A DNA stretch of 64,000 bases, taken from positions 68,161,826 through 68,225,825 of the forward strand of contig CM031616.1 of assembly GCA_018398815.1 (NCBI GenBank), written 5' to 3'. The notes below the pieces were generated by a model. That model was not told where the DNA came from, ran no database searches, and was given only the letters and a program-made list of their open reading frames with translations. Source of the stretch: Conus ventricosus. Lineage: Eukaryota > Mollusca > Gastropoda > Neogastropoda > Conidae. This document shows positions 1 through 10,446 of the stretch, one piece after another (position 1 is the stretch's first letter; each line of letters opens with the position of its first letter). A program made the translations under genes and the position numbers.

Positions 1-321
1 ATAGATCTTGCCTTCGGCGCTGGAACTTCGATATCGTGACATCACTCTTCTTCCTGAAATATAAACACAAGGAATTTATTTTGATCCTCCTCCTCGGGAC
101 CCCCCCCCCCCCCCCCCCATCCTCTTCCCATCCCTCCTCTTCTACCACAGGTGACTTGGTACACTGACAATCTTAAAGTTACTGGAACAGACCGGAATGC
201 GCACTGGCGGAGACGTGGAACAGTACATGACCCCAAACTGTTAATCTGATTACAGTAGTAAATATAACTGCCACATACATTTGGTGTTCTGTCCAACAAC
301 GCAAGGCCAACGCTAACATGC

Positions 322-322
<1 letters not shown>
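1..322. other. Unassigned flank with poly-C run
   Basis: No gene or transposon protein is recognisable here in either strand. A run of 18 C residues lies near position 101-118. Confidence 0.5.

Positions 323-379
<57 letters not shown>
323..379. repeat. (TG)n microsatellite
   Basis: An uninterrupted TG dinucleotide array of about 57 bp. Confidence 0.95.
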
Positions 380-384
<5 letters not shown>

Positions 385-614
385 AATCATGTGACACAAC
401 TCTGACCCATCAAAACCTCTCTTCTTTGTTGCTGCTTATGATTTCAAAGTCTTTTTACAATCTATCTTACAAGAACATGTTGTCGGGTAAACATTGCTTG
501 CAATGTGTTTGCACTATATTCAATCCTCTCCCCTTTCTAGGAAAAAAAAATAAAATAAAAAAATAACATAAGAGCCATGATGATCTTCAGTGGTGTTTCT
601 CAGTCTGCATTTCA

Positions 615-617
<3 letters not shown>

Positions 618-675
<58 letters not shown>

Positions 676-741
676 ATGTGTGTGTGTGTATGTGTGTGAG
701 TGTGCGTGCATGCGCATGTGTGCGTGCGTGCATGCGTATGT
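618..741. repeat. Compound (TG)n microsatellite
   Basis: A pure TG array about 40 bp long runs into interrupted TG with TATG, TGCG and TGCA variants. Apparent Val-Cys or Thr-His open frames across it are artefacts of the repeat. Confidence 0.9.
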
Positions 742-2755
742 GCTTTTTTGTTGTTCCGTTTGTTTATCTAAAACTATATGTTGTCATAGTATTATGAACA
801 CCAATAATAACAACAAATAATGTTAAGACCACATGTAATAATACTCTTGACAGTTGGATTCAGGAAGTTTAATGATTGCTTGATTGTTATTCCTACCTGT
901 AATCTTACCTTCATATCTATCACTAGTATCAGCCATGATTAATTTGTCTCTATATATAACCAAAAAAAATTACTGACACACATAATATTGGTAAACATGG
1001 TTTACACTTTGTACAGCAGGTTTGAACTACAGAAAAAAAAAAGGCAATGTTCTACTTAGCTACCTGAAACAACCTAAGCTATTTCTTTTAAAGCACACAA
1101 AAAATCCTTTGAAGAAGATAGAAGGAAAACAGCAAATCGGACTCTGTTATTATCTTCAATATGTTTTATCAATTCTGCTTGTTTGTTTATACAAACAGTC
1201 CACAAATCAAAATCTGCTGAAATATTGTTTGCTGTTTTGTAAAAAGGACAGTTGTATGATCCACTGATCTTCCCCAAACAAGATTTAAAAACGCACATGG
1301 CCACATGTGTGCAGATTTACAGTTCTTTAACAATTCTAATGTTCAGACTGGTACCAATTAGTTTCAGTGTTGGCATAAGTTGTCATGCGCTGGCTGCATC
1401 TCAATTCTCATGCACAAATCCAAATTAATTAGATAGTGTGTAGTGTACTTCATTTGCTGTTTCTCAAGTATCATACCCTTTTGTTTATGTATAATGTTGT
1501 AATCTCCTGCATACGAGAGAGTTGTCTTTTAAATCCACAAAGTATTTCAAAGTATAGCATACTTTACTCGATGTTTATCATACCTTTTTGTGTATGTTGT
1601 AATCTCCTGCACACGAGAGAGTTGTCTTTTAAATCCACAAAATATACAGCTAATGCTTCTCACTAAAAAAAAAATTTTTCCTTTAAGATTAAAATTAAAG
1701 CAGATCTAGGCAAATCTCATGTTGATACAACTCCTCGCCAATCTTCTGTGCATGTGACTGAAAATGTTGACAGTCTACCTCTGGCAGGACCTAATGACTA
1801 AATGAGTCGTGAAGGAAGATAAGATAATGTTGCTTATAGCCCAGCCGACGGCAAAGGGCCACATCAGGGCTGTACGTGAAGGAAGAAAGAAGGCAGCAGC
1901 ATGTTATGGTAGCTTTCTGCAAGCCGCTTTGCTCAGGCACATTTTGTATGGAGCATAGAAACAGAAACAGTAAGTAACCTCCCAAGTGTGCCTTCACTTT
2001 AGCAGCACAAATTTAAAAACAGGACTTCTTTAGTCACTTTTCACTTTTTTCACTCCTGGGTTTCATGAGAATACCTACATTTGGTCAGACTTTAATTTCA
2101 CCTGGAAAGTTCGAACTGCTCTGATAGTGGGTCAGAGGTGTGTGACAGCCATTGTAACTTGACCTACTTGTCACCTTACATCAACTGACGTCACTTGTCT
2201 TGACCTTAGATTTGGGGGTCAAGTGACTCCAATGTACAATCAGAGATCTCGTTTTGCACTCCTAGACATCAAGTACTCTTTTACTTGTATTTTAAGAGCC
2301 AAAAGTTCATCACTAGGAAAATGAAAACTTTCTCGTCAGATGTGTGACTGATGCAGTGACACATGGGTTCACTGCACATAAGCATGCAATTCCTAGCCCA
2401 GTTGGAACCAGAAGTGCGCCCCGCTTGAGAAACTTCTCACTCGCCACCAGCAGACTACAAGAGAGACCCTCTGACAGAACAACTTCCAACCCCCGAAGGA
2501 GAAGAATCTTGGCTGCACCCTCGCCCATACATGTACATGGAACAAAGTTTGGTCCAAAGGATAGGACAGACCCTGCGAGTCAATGACACTAATCTGATGA
2601 CTTCTAGACTTACGCTCACTGGACTTAACAGCCCTCCTCTGAATGAGCATCCAGCATTCCTGCATTGCTCCAAAGATGAAAGACTACTTGAACTTGAACT
2701 ATACGATGTATGAGGTCTTCTATGAAGTCCTGTTGATCGATCCGTGTGGGTTATA
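742..2755. other. Unassigned AT-rich stretch
   Basis: About 2 kb with no convincing gene or RNA. Open frames are short and lack recognisable motifs. The only internal structure seen is the duplicated segment at 1469-1645, listed separately. Confidence 0.5.
1469..1645 (+). repeat. Local direct duplication, about 70-77 bp, two copies
   Basis: Positions 1469-1545 and 1576-1645 share a nearly identical segment beginning TATCATACC and containing AATCTCCTGC, CGAGAGAGTTGTCTTTT and AAATCCACAAA. The copies differ by a few substitutions and a small indel, with about 30 bp between them. Confidence 0.8.
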
Positions 2756-3719
2756 TCAATATATGGCTAGTATACTAATAACTTTGCATGCGTGGCTTAT
2801 TGGCAAGACGGATTGTACTGGCCGGGTTTCTTCCTCCAGCAAGCAAGCTTCTACAGAAGGTGCCAGGACCACTTCATCTGGGAGACTGCTCCATGTTTTG
2901 ACGATTCTTTCACTGACGAAATGTTTCCTGGTATCGCAGTGGGTGTGGTGCATGGACAGTTTCATCACATTTCCTCTTGCACCTACATCCTCAGGAGTTT
3001 CAAGCTTAGGTTTTTCGGTCTTGTAGATTTTATGGACATACTTAAAGGTGTCAATCATAATCCCCTCCGAGACGTTGGTGCTCCAGGCTGGGCAGGCCAA
3101 GTCGCTCTAGTCTTGCTGGATATGGTAGTTCTCTGATTGAGGAGATCCACTTTGTGGCTCGGCACTGCACATCCTCTAATTCTTTGCAGAGTGTTTTATG
3201 TCGGGGGTGCCACACAGTTTGTCCATACTCGAGGATAGGCCTTGCTAATGTCTTGTATAGCTGGATGAAGAGCTTGCACAAGTTGCAGTCCAAGAACTCG
3301 AAGGTTCTGCGGATGACGCCAATTACGCTGTTTGCTCTTGATGTTACAATGGCAACGTGTTACTTACATTTGAGGTCGTTGTCCACATGAACACCGAGAT
3401 CCACTTCCACCTCACTTTCTGCCAGGGGTATTTCTCTGCTGGTTCCGGTTTCAGCATCTGTGTACTTCTTAGGGTATGTTGCTTCTGATTCCTGTGTGCC
3501 AATTTTCATCACTTTGCATTTCTGTGGGTGGAATCTCAGAAGCCAATTGTCCAACCATTTCTGAAGGCTATCTAGGTCCTGCTGGAGTGATGCGGTTGAT
3601 TCTTGGTCACCGCTTGCGGCATATAACTTTGTGTCATCTGCAAATAATTTGACGGTGTTTTGTACATGTTTCGGCAGATCATTGATATAGATGACAAACA
3701 GGATTGGTCCTAACACGCT
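2756..3719 (-). pseudogene. CR1-like LINE fragment, RT palm to C-terminus
   Basis: On the minus strand the translation begins at the palm of a non-LTR reverse transcriptase (VLGPILFVIYINDLP), passes the catalytic FADDT box near 3650 and the following RT motif (WLLRFHPQKCKVMKIG), and reaches the thumb and C-terminus (RPILEYGQTVWHP; VSERIVKTWSSLPDEVV). The upstream finger motifs and the endonuclease are missing, so the copy is 5'-truncated at about 3719, as target-primed insertion commonly leaves. The frame is broken at least twice (near 3360 and 3090). Family knowledge places the motif order in the CR1/L2 group; the clade is not certain. Confidence 0.85.
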
Positions 3720-3762
3720 ACAATAGACTAGACACTATTTCTCCTGACTCACAGGAGGTGGC

Positions 3763-4075
3763 TCACAACCAGGGACCTTCTTGGACTTGACACCTGCTGA
3801 CCCTCAGGACGTGGCTGGTAACCAGGCCCCTTTCCCAGGCATCTTCTTCTTCTTCTTCCAGATGGGGATGTTTAACCTGCCCCGCGCCCACAGTCTTCAC
3901 GTAGACTATTCTGGCACACAGGTTGCATGCATTGTGTATTTTCGTGTAGCCGGTACTCACCCGTCTTAGGACATGAGCATCGGGATCTTTAGAGTCTGTG
4001 TATGATCTTAGTGCATGTGACACAGACTAGACCTCGGTTTATAGTCCCATCCGAACGACTAGACCACAGAAGCCT
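3763..4075 (-). repeat. Probable SINE-type repeat
   Basis: Read on the minus strand, the segment holds a motif (GGACTATAAACCGAGGTC, rc of about 4032-4049) that I recognise from dispersed mollusc SINE-like repeats, followed by a conserved-looking block and a GAA-rich run near 3847-3858. No pol III boxes were identified with confidence. The family name is unknown to me, so this call is partly from memory. Confidence 0.35.
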
Positions 4076-4629
4076 CCAAGGGCATACTGGATGAGTTGTG
4101 AGAAGTCTGTGTGCAAGGGCCTAGAGTGTATGAATGTGTATACATGTGCTAAGAAAGCACAGTGTCAAGAGGCCTACCGCTAACTAGGCTAACCTCTAAA
4201 GTCCAGGTTAAAACCCTTTCAACATTTTGCACTGTTCAATTGTAATTGTAATTTTTTTTTTTCCTTAATAATGGTGGTGTTCAGTTTTTAGATCTAATGA
4301 TTTGTTTTTACACGTCCCTAGCGAGAATACAAATCTGTTTAAATACATAGTCGCTCGGATTAAAGTAAAAGTTACAGGGCAATGTATTGCAGCTGGTGAG
4401 TTTCACTACTATGAGGTGTAACAGCCTTTAAAAAGCTTGGTCCATGCCAGGTACTGCCAGCAGAGATCGCCACAGCCCCTCTCCGACAGTTTGCGGTCTG
4501 GAGTGGAGCTGCATTCACGTAAAATCCCATCACCAACTTTCGGAAGAGAAGGCCAGTTTGGCCGTTGGTATGGATGACACGTTACACATAGCATGCACCT
4601 TCCCCGAAGTTGGAGTATGGCTGCCTTAA

Positions 4630-6395
4630 CCCGCTGAGTGCGATGGGCCACGATCGTGGCTTTACCGCCCGAGTGCGATGAGCCACGATCGTGGCTCAGA
4701 TGAAAACCGTTATACCACCGCCGCTAAACATCTGGATTGATCAGTTCACGTGACTTGCTGGTGTCCATTGTGCACTGGCAAGTCGTGTCAGTCCGTTTTC
4801 TCCAAGTTTTTCGTGCGTTTTGACTGAAATAACGAGTGAATCAGCCACCGAGTTTGAGCAGGAGTTTCGTGGAAGTGGCACGAGGGAAGAATCAGTTGCC
4901 GGAGGCAGTAGTAACGAAAGCGAAGCAGGTGAGTAGATAAACTTTGATTAGTTTGTGTGTTGAGTGATGGAACACTTGCTGCGTGGGGTTATTGGTTATT
5001 TTACATTTGTTGGTCCGCCACATGAAGGAAGGGGGGGATGGAGGGGGCAGGGTACATGGTTACTTACAGGAGTTGCCTGATCAAACTAGAAGATCGTTTC
5101 TGGGTGATTATAAGTGTTTTGAAAGCACTTTAGAGATGAATAAAAGTGGTGATTTGAAGAGAACAATTTAAACTTTTTTTTTTTTTTTTTAGTTTGGAAA
5201 CAGTGTGGGCGTGTCACGAGTGGGCGTGTCTCCAATGAAAGCTATAGCCCTTCCCCTTCCTTATACTAGTGATTCAGATTTTATTTTATTTATGATTTTA
5301 TGCATGACTTCATTTTTCATAGAATGAATAAGTAATGTTGTTAATATTTTTTTCTTTCTGAAAATCAGACTGATCAGTGGAAACTGAGTCAAGCTCTCTG
5401 TAACAACTCTTGCACCATTATGAAACAATGAAATGAACAGAAGACTTAGGATATGTGTTTTCTTGTGTGATCCAGAATCTGGAAGCACTACTGCAGAGGA
5501 GAGTGATGCTGAGAGAGGAGCTCAAGAAAGAGGAACTGTGCTGCTGGCCATCCTACTTGTGTGCGCTCTGGCTGGGAATGTTTTGGATGCGACATAGGAC
5601 TCTGCCCCGAGTGCTTTTCAGCCTTCCACAGAAGACCAAGGCCCTAACTTTGTTCTGTGTCTTTCAAGGACATGTTCTTCTTGTTTTCACTGAAGTTTCA
5701 AGTGTTTTGACATTCAAGCAGGAAAACTGTGGTGTTTCAAACAATGTGACTGACGTTTTGGATTACCTTTTCGGCAATGTTCTGGATTACACTGTGAAGA
5801 ATGTCTTCAGCTGCCATCAGGGTACTGTGTTGTATTTTTTTCTTCAGATTCCTCATTATCTCTAGTTTACAAAAACATATAGTTTTACCTATCTAGCTTC
5901 AAGATAAGCCTGCACAAACCCCATTTCCTTATATAGTGAAATTTGATTGTCCGGATGCTGAATTATAGGTACATCATTTGAGGCACAATTCATTATACAT
6001 AGCTCAAGTCAAGAGAATTATCATCTTTCCCATGTTTCCAGCACATATTTGTCTTCATTTTATCTCCAGTCTGAAGTGTTTAGGTGGTACAGAAGAAAAA
6101 CTGTGTCTCTCCTAACATTTGACTTACTTTTCAAATAACTTTTCCAGAAATTTTCTCTGCGTATATTTTGAGGTCAGTCTCCAAGTAGGTACCACCTACA
6201 GTATTTTCAGTTATTTCACTAGATTCTACAACATCTCTAGTTTCTAAAAATGTATAGGTTTGCATATCTAGTGCAAATAATATGTAGGCTTATGCAGAAG
6301 CCAAATTCTCAAGTGTGGTGTGTGACGAGTTTCCCGTCCTAGATTTTAACTACATTTCTTTAAAGTTTAAATTGATATACAGAGCACTGTGAGGG
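4630..6395 (+). mobile_element. Degenerate piggyBac-like transposon
   Basis: The element sits between two TTAA tetranucleotides (4626-4629 and 6396-6399). Its ends form short inverted repeats: left CCCGCTGAGTGCGATG, right (reverse complement) CCCTCACAGTGCTCTG. The left end carries a subterminal direct repeat in which GAGTGCGATG followed by CCACGATCGTGGCT occurs twice (about 4637-4698); CCACGATCGTGG is a perfect palindrome. Inside, about 4850-4926 reads as an acidic Ser/Glu/Gly-rich segment ending at a good splice donor (CAG|GTGAGT). A frame near 5700-5815 (VTDVLDYLFGNVLDYTVKN) weakly resembles the start of a piggyBac transposase core. No complete transposase is present. TTAA target use is diagnostic of the superfamily. 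The flanks, once joined, resemble a mollusc SINE-type repeat, suggesting insertion into one. Confidence 0.65.
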
Positions 6396-6399
6396 TTAA

Positions 6400-6961
6400 T
6401 GGTGAGATAAAAAAAAAAAAAACGGTCATACACACTCAAGTGTCAGAATAATCAACTAGATGATTGTGGACACTCTACGGAAAATAAGAAAAGAAAGAAA
6501 CGTTGACCCATCAGAAACTTTTCTATTTTCTAAACCTTCAACCCACCCCCCATCCCCTCGAACAAAAACAGATATTCATAATAATTTTTATTGTCGATGT
6601 TATATGCAAGAAGCAGAACGATTACTTTTTTACTGGGTTTACTCACATGCGTCTTGTGCAAAATGTCTGATGATCTACAAATCCACGCTATTAGGCCTCG
6701 TGGTCTTGGAAAACCTGCAATTGACTTCCGGAATTATTACGTTGTCACTCCATAATTAGGTTTTCACGTGACTGATATGCGGATAGGAATGTAAAGCTGT
6801 TGTTTGGCACATTTTGAGTTGCTAAACGACACATCCATCAAAATTGTTTTGCAGTAGTGTTTTTAATTATTGCCTGATTATGAATGTTATGTCCAGGTGT
6901 GTCCAACTGTGCCTAATACAAGAAAAGGAAAACAACTTTCTGTTAAAGAGCACAAAAGTTT
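6400..6961. other. Unassigned stretch
   Basis: No coding or RNA feature recognised. It starts with an A-run at 6408-6421. Its right edge is the tandem ATCAT run that marks the 3' end of the neighbouring LINE. Confidence 0.5.
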
Positions 6962-7441
6962 TAATCATATCATATCATATCAGGTTCAGGAACTAGTAGG
7001 CCTATACTAGGCCTTTCTCCTGATCAAAGCACTGTTCACAATTTTGCCGATTTCTTCAACTACACTTTACAATTAGCGGGTGGTGGAGTAGTGTGGGTGG
7101 CAAGATCACTACTCCAGTCTCACACCAAATTTGTTGTCTGACATATGCGAGTCAAGTCTGTTTTTGAAGGCCTGTAGTGATGGAGAGTCAACAACTGATG
7201 ATGGCAGGGCGTTCCACCTATCCACAACTCTGAATGTAAAAAAGTTCTGTCGTAGGCTCAGACTGCATCTTTGCTTGTATAGTTTGAATTGGTGGCCCCT
7301 GGTAACGCCAGATGTGTCCAACTGAAGTAGGTCCTGGTTGACTGAATAAAAGCCATGCATGTATTTATACACCTCAATAAGATCTCCTCTGATTCGTCTG
7401 TATTCCATACTAGGAAGGTTAAGCCTTTCAGTCTTTGCTCA
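6962..7441 (-). pseudogene. CR1-like LINE, 3' part (split by LTR element)
   Basis: Minus-strand translation gives the classic C-terminal segment of a CR1-group LINE: RIRGDLIEVYKYMHGF, then FFTFRVVDRWNALPSSVV and LQAFKNRLDSHM, ending near 7109. Beyond the stop is a short 3' UTR that ends in an ATCAT tandem run (6963-6983), the kind of short-repeat tail CR1-like elements carry. The 5' edge at 7441 is the target-site duplication of the LTR element. The missing upstream part continues at 11382. Joining the two halves restores the family motif LKELTYEQRLKGL across the break, so this was one element before the LTR insertion. Confidence 0.9.
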
Positions 7442-8381
7442 TGTGGAGAAGTGAAGAAAAGTTATTTACGATGTTTTCAGCCATTATTACAGGAAAAATC
7501 ACTCTTAACAAACGAATGACGTCAACGCTCTTTAATCATAAAGATCAGTAATCCAAAATAGAACATATGTTTCCATGGAAGATAGGTAAATATAAGTTAT
7601 ATCGAAACAAGCAAACATTTAAGTTGTTTTTTAGTTCAAACATAAATCATACATTAATAACGAAAATATCAACGAAGAAGAGAAATCAATTATTTGGGAA
7701 TATAAATTTTGATACAGTTGCTAAGGGTTAGTTGCTACGATGATTTGCTTATTTACATTTCGTTTTAGGAACGAAGGCAAGCAAATCATCGGAAACTTGA
7801 TTAAGTTTCATTTAATAGTTGTTGGTTAGAATTAGATTATTATATTGCGTTTATCGATAGTTTGTTATATAGTATTATTTTGCTTCGATGTCATGTTGGT
7901 AGGATGATGTCGTAGAGTTGGTCGTTAGATTTGTTTCGATGTTATGTTGTTAGGGTGATGTGGTAGTGTTGGTCGTCCGATCAATTGACGACGAGCATGT
8001 ATAAAAGGAGAGTGTGGTTGTGTGTTCGGGGTGGTTCTTGGGTTTGTTGTTCTTGCGCAGCAGTTCTTGCGTTGTTCTTGCTGACGGGTCTCGCTGACAG
8101 ATGCTTGCTGACCATCCTTGCTGACATAAAAGAGAAGAGAAACATCGATTCTGGTCTGGTCTCAAGATTGTTTGCCTGGCTGATCTGAGCGCTGGTTGCT
8201 TGCTGTCTCTGCTACTTCTATTGATCCACAACACCACCCAGCAGATTTAGTCTGCATGATTAATCTGTGCAAAGTGGCAGGCACGAAGATGAGATTGAGC
8301 ATCCAACATATATAAGATTGAAGTTGAAAATCCTTGGTTTCGATCGAGCTCTTGCCTTTGCCCTAAGACCACGTTGCCACA
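7442..8381 (+). repeat. 5' LTR (U3-R-U5)
   Basis: 940 bp, TG...CA. U3 holds a large inverted repeat (GATGATTTGCTT at 7739-7750 against AAGCAAATCATC at 7779-7790, with an inner TTCGTT/AACGAA stem). It also holds two tandem imperfect 42-bp repeats (7884-7925 and 7935-7976) just upstream of the TATA box. Confidence 0.95.
8000..8006 (+). promoter_or_regulatory. LTR TATA box
   Basis: TATAAAA, followed by GGAGAG, lies 24 bp after two tandem U3 repeats. The same box is in the right LTR at 11001-11007. It is the likely RNA polymerase II core promoter; the start site, and so the U3/R border, would lie about 25-30 bp downstream. Confidence 0.75.
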
Positions 8382-8387
8382 GATTTT

Positions 8388-8405
8388 TGGTGTCAGAAGT
8401 GGGAT
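8388..8405 (+). promoter_or_regulatory. Primer-binding site, tRNA-Leu
   Basis: TGGTGTCAGAAGTGGGAT is the complement of the 3' end of an animal leucine tRNA ending in CCA. It starts six bases after the LTR terminus, where minus-strand cDNA synthesis would be primed. Identification of the tRNA is from knowledge of leucine tRNA 3' ends. Confidence 0.85.
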
Positions 8406-8496
8406 TGTGGATCATAATATAGAAGTAAGCCTATATTGACAGCAACCAGACTCAGTAAGCCGGCTGCGGACCAGACCAGCTTCTTCAGATTAGATT

Positions 8497-9540
8497 ATGG
8501 ACATCATTGAAGAGATGATGACCATTGGCGAACCCCAAGATCAACACAACACTGATGCTGGCGACCAGTTCCAGCAACACAGCAACCCCTGCAGACTCTA
8601 CAAGCTGCGTAAATTTTCAGGCGATGGCGACGTGGAAGACTTCGCCCGAGAGGGGCGCCTCATTCTGCAACTTCAGCCCATCCCAGACCGCTTAGCGGCA
8701 AGCTGGCTTATTAACTCACTTGACGGACGAGCCAAGCAAGAGATCCTGACACGGGAAGCAGGGGAGATCAACTCAGCTGAGAAAATAATCTACAGGGCTA
8801 CAGGATGCAGGGAAACGAGTAACCCCTGCTGTTATGGAAAAACCAGGCAGCGGGGGGGGAGGAAGAAGAAGCAGTCAACAACAATAGAAGAAATCAAGTT
8901 CGCAGCAAAAGGCTGCGCATCAAAGGAAGAAACGAAGACAAACCTCGCCGGAAGATGTCCGACGACTGAAATCAAGATTAACGGCAGGACGACACAGGCT
9001 CTCGTGGACACGGGCAGCGAAGTAACGACTGTCACAGAAGCTTGGGCTGCAAGAAATCTCAAGAATCTTCGACAAGAAGATGGCCTCGTCAAAATACGAG
9101 CAGTGAATGGGGCAGAGGTGCCCTACTCCGCCATCTACTTGGTCGACATACAAGTCTTCAATACCCTCTGCTCAAACACCCCGGTCTTCGTAGTCAAAAC
9201 GCCTACGGAGCCATTTATGAGGGAGAAGAAGGAACGAGTCCCAGTACTGCTGGGGATGAACGTCTTGGAACCCTGCCTGAACAATGCTTCAAACCTTCCT
9301 CCAACCCTTCAACTCTTAGCGCAAGAAATCAAGAAGAAGAAGATGTCTACCAAGGGCATCGCTCGTACGATCTCCCGTCAACACATCCCTGCCTTCTCTA
9401 TTGCGACAATCAAAGTCTCAAGCCCGAAGACTGACTTCATATCCCTGATGGCTTCACTATCGATGCAACCATTTCCCAGGCTCCCGAAAAGAAACCATAT
9501 CTGCTGCCTACACCAGTTCTACTGCCTAGAAGATCCGTAA
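8497..9540 (+). CDS. Gag-protease protein of LTR retrotransposon
   Basis: An intact 347-codon frame follows the primer-binding site, and the first ATG after the leader was taken as the start. Residues about 35-100 resemble the capsid-like part of retroelement gag (FSGDGDVEDFAREG; SWLINSLDGRAKQEI). No CCHC knuckle is visible. Residues about 160-270 form a retropepsin-like aspartic protease: INGRTTQALVDTGSE carries the catalytic D-T-G, and VPVLLGMNVL matches the flap-distal hydrophobic-hydrophobic-G motif. The C-terminal 70 residues look like the start of the linker toward reverse transcriptase, and then the frame stops. Compared with normal pol, everything downstream is deleted. The retained open frame suggests either a very recent copy or a useful trans-complemented product. 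Confidence 0.88.
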   Translation: MDIIEEMMTIGEPQDQHNTDAGDQFQQHSNPCRLYKLRKFSGDGDVEDFAREGRLILQLQPIPDRLAASWLINSLDGRAKQEILTREAGEINSAEKIIYRATGCRETSNPCCYGKTRQRGGRKKKQSTTIEEIKFAAKGCASKEETKTNLAGRCPTTEIKINGRTTQALVDTGSEVTTVTEAWAARNLKNLRQEDGLVKIRAVNGAEVPYSAIYLVDIQVFNTLCSNTPVFVVKTPTEPFMREKKERVPVLLGMNVLEPCLNNASNLPPTLQLLAQEIKKKKMSTKGIARTISRQHIPAFSIATIKVSSPKTDFISLMASLSMQPFPRLPKRNHICCLHQFYCLEDP

Positions 9541-10446
9541 GACTTGCCAGCAAAGCAAGACGTCTATTCTGAAAATCCAGTATTTTTTTGTAAGAAGAAG
9601 AAGAAAAGAAAAAAAAAAAGGAAGACTCTTAACAGTGGTTAGGATTAGAAAATAGGCATTCGTAAAAACAAGAGACATTTGGAGAAAGGAAAAGCAAAAG
9701 TCAGCAAGAACTTTAATATTTTTTTTCGAGAAGTTTATCTTTGATAACAGTTTAAATTTTATAGTCTTTTGACAATGTCCATTTTTAGCAAATATAGAAA
9801 CATGTTTACATTTTTTTCTCTTTTGACAACGTTCATTTTTTTTTAGCAAATCTTCCATGGAAATATATTCTTATTCTTTCGTGAGTGGTGTGGCTACAGA
9901 ATGATTAAGAATGACAGAAATTCCTTCTCCCTGTTCTCCTTTTGATTCTCAGTGCCTTATTTCTAAAATAACGCACTAGAATCAAATCTTCTCCTGAAAT
10001 AATAAGTCGTAAAGTGCCTTTGTTAAATTGCCCTTTCTTCCTCTGTTTCAAACTCGCCTTATTTACAAAATAACGCAGTTTGAATCTTTCATTTCGGTTT
10101 GCCTTGTTTAAACAACAACGCAAGCTGAATGAAAAGACAGCATGTCTTGTGAATAATCGGGATTTTCCCCTTCTATTTGATTATCATATTGCCTATTAAA
10201 GATAGCGATATGAATCAAATTGTCCTAATCTCTTTAAAAAGAATAAGAAGTATCAAATATACTCTATTCTTTTCATTCAAGGAGGACCTTGAATAATCGA
10301 GAGAGGGGGGAGGGAGAAAAGTATTTGGAAGGGGCAGTAACCCTAATACAGGAAATTGACTAGGAAGTGGAGTTATATACCCATCCTAGCACCTGTCCCA
10401 ACTTTCGATTCAATGAGGGCATTGAAAAACAAGAGTAGGGGGCAAA
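9541..10446 (+). other. Non-coding 3' interior of LTR element
   Basis: AT-rich and without open frames of note. It contains a repeated block reading CTTTTGACAA then TTTTTAGCAAAT (about 9765-9796 and 9821-9851) and the hairpin series at 9941-10274. A polypurine-like tract lies at its right edge (AAGAGTAGGGGGCAAA, 10431-10446), where plus-strand synthesis would be primed. Confidence 0.7.
9941..10274 (+). other. Series of four to five matched hairpins (possible structured RNA)
   Basis: Four strong stem-loops follow one another: 9941-9986, 10047-10084, 10087-10134 and 10175-10220. The outer stems differ in sequence but pair internally: 9+5+6 bp in the first, 8+2+6 in the second, 7+8+5 with two or three wobble pairs in the third, 8+5+6 in the fourth. 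Each has a GC pair followed by an unpaired C on the 5' side. In the first three an unpaired C also lies opposite (GCC...CGC), giving a conserved C-C mismatch. The first two share an inner stem TTATTT/AAATAA with a three-base loop. A weaker stem lies near 10004-10039, and a further one without the mismatch at about 10234-10274. Function unknown; packaging, export or translation control are possibilities only. Confidence 0.75.

Noticed and set aside
590..820. Open frames rich in Val-Cys or Thr-His over TG arrays (also at 12.4, 13.3, 13.9, 61.9 and 62.8 kb)
   Set aside because: Frames exist only because dinucleotide repeats lack stops; no flanking coding sequence.
2344..2713. Overlapping 60-90 codon frames on both strands near 2.3-2.7 kb
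   Set aside because: No recognisable domain, no splice support, overlapping in several frames; treated as chance.
8497..9540. Endogenous retrovirus with envelope
   Set aside because: No envelope or polymerase frame between the LTRs; only gag-protease of an LTR retrotransposon is seen.
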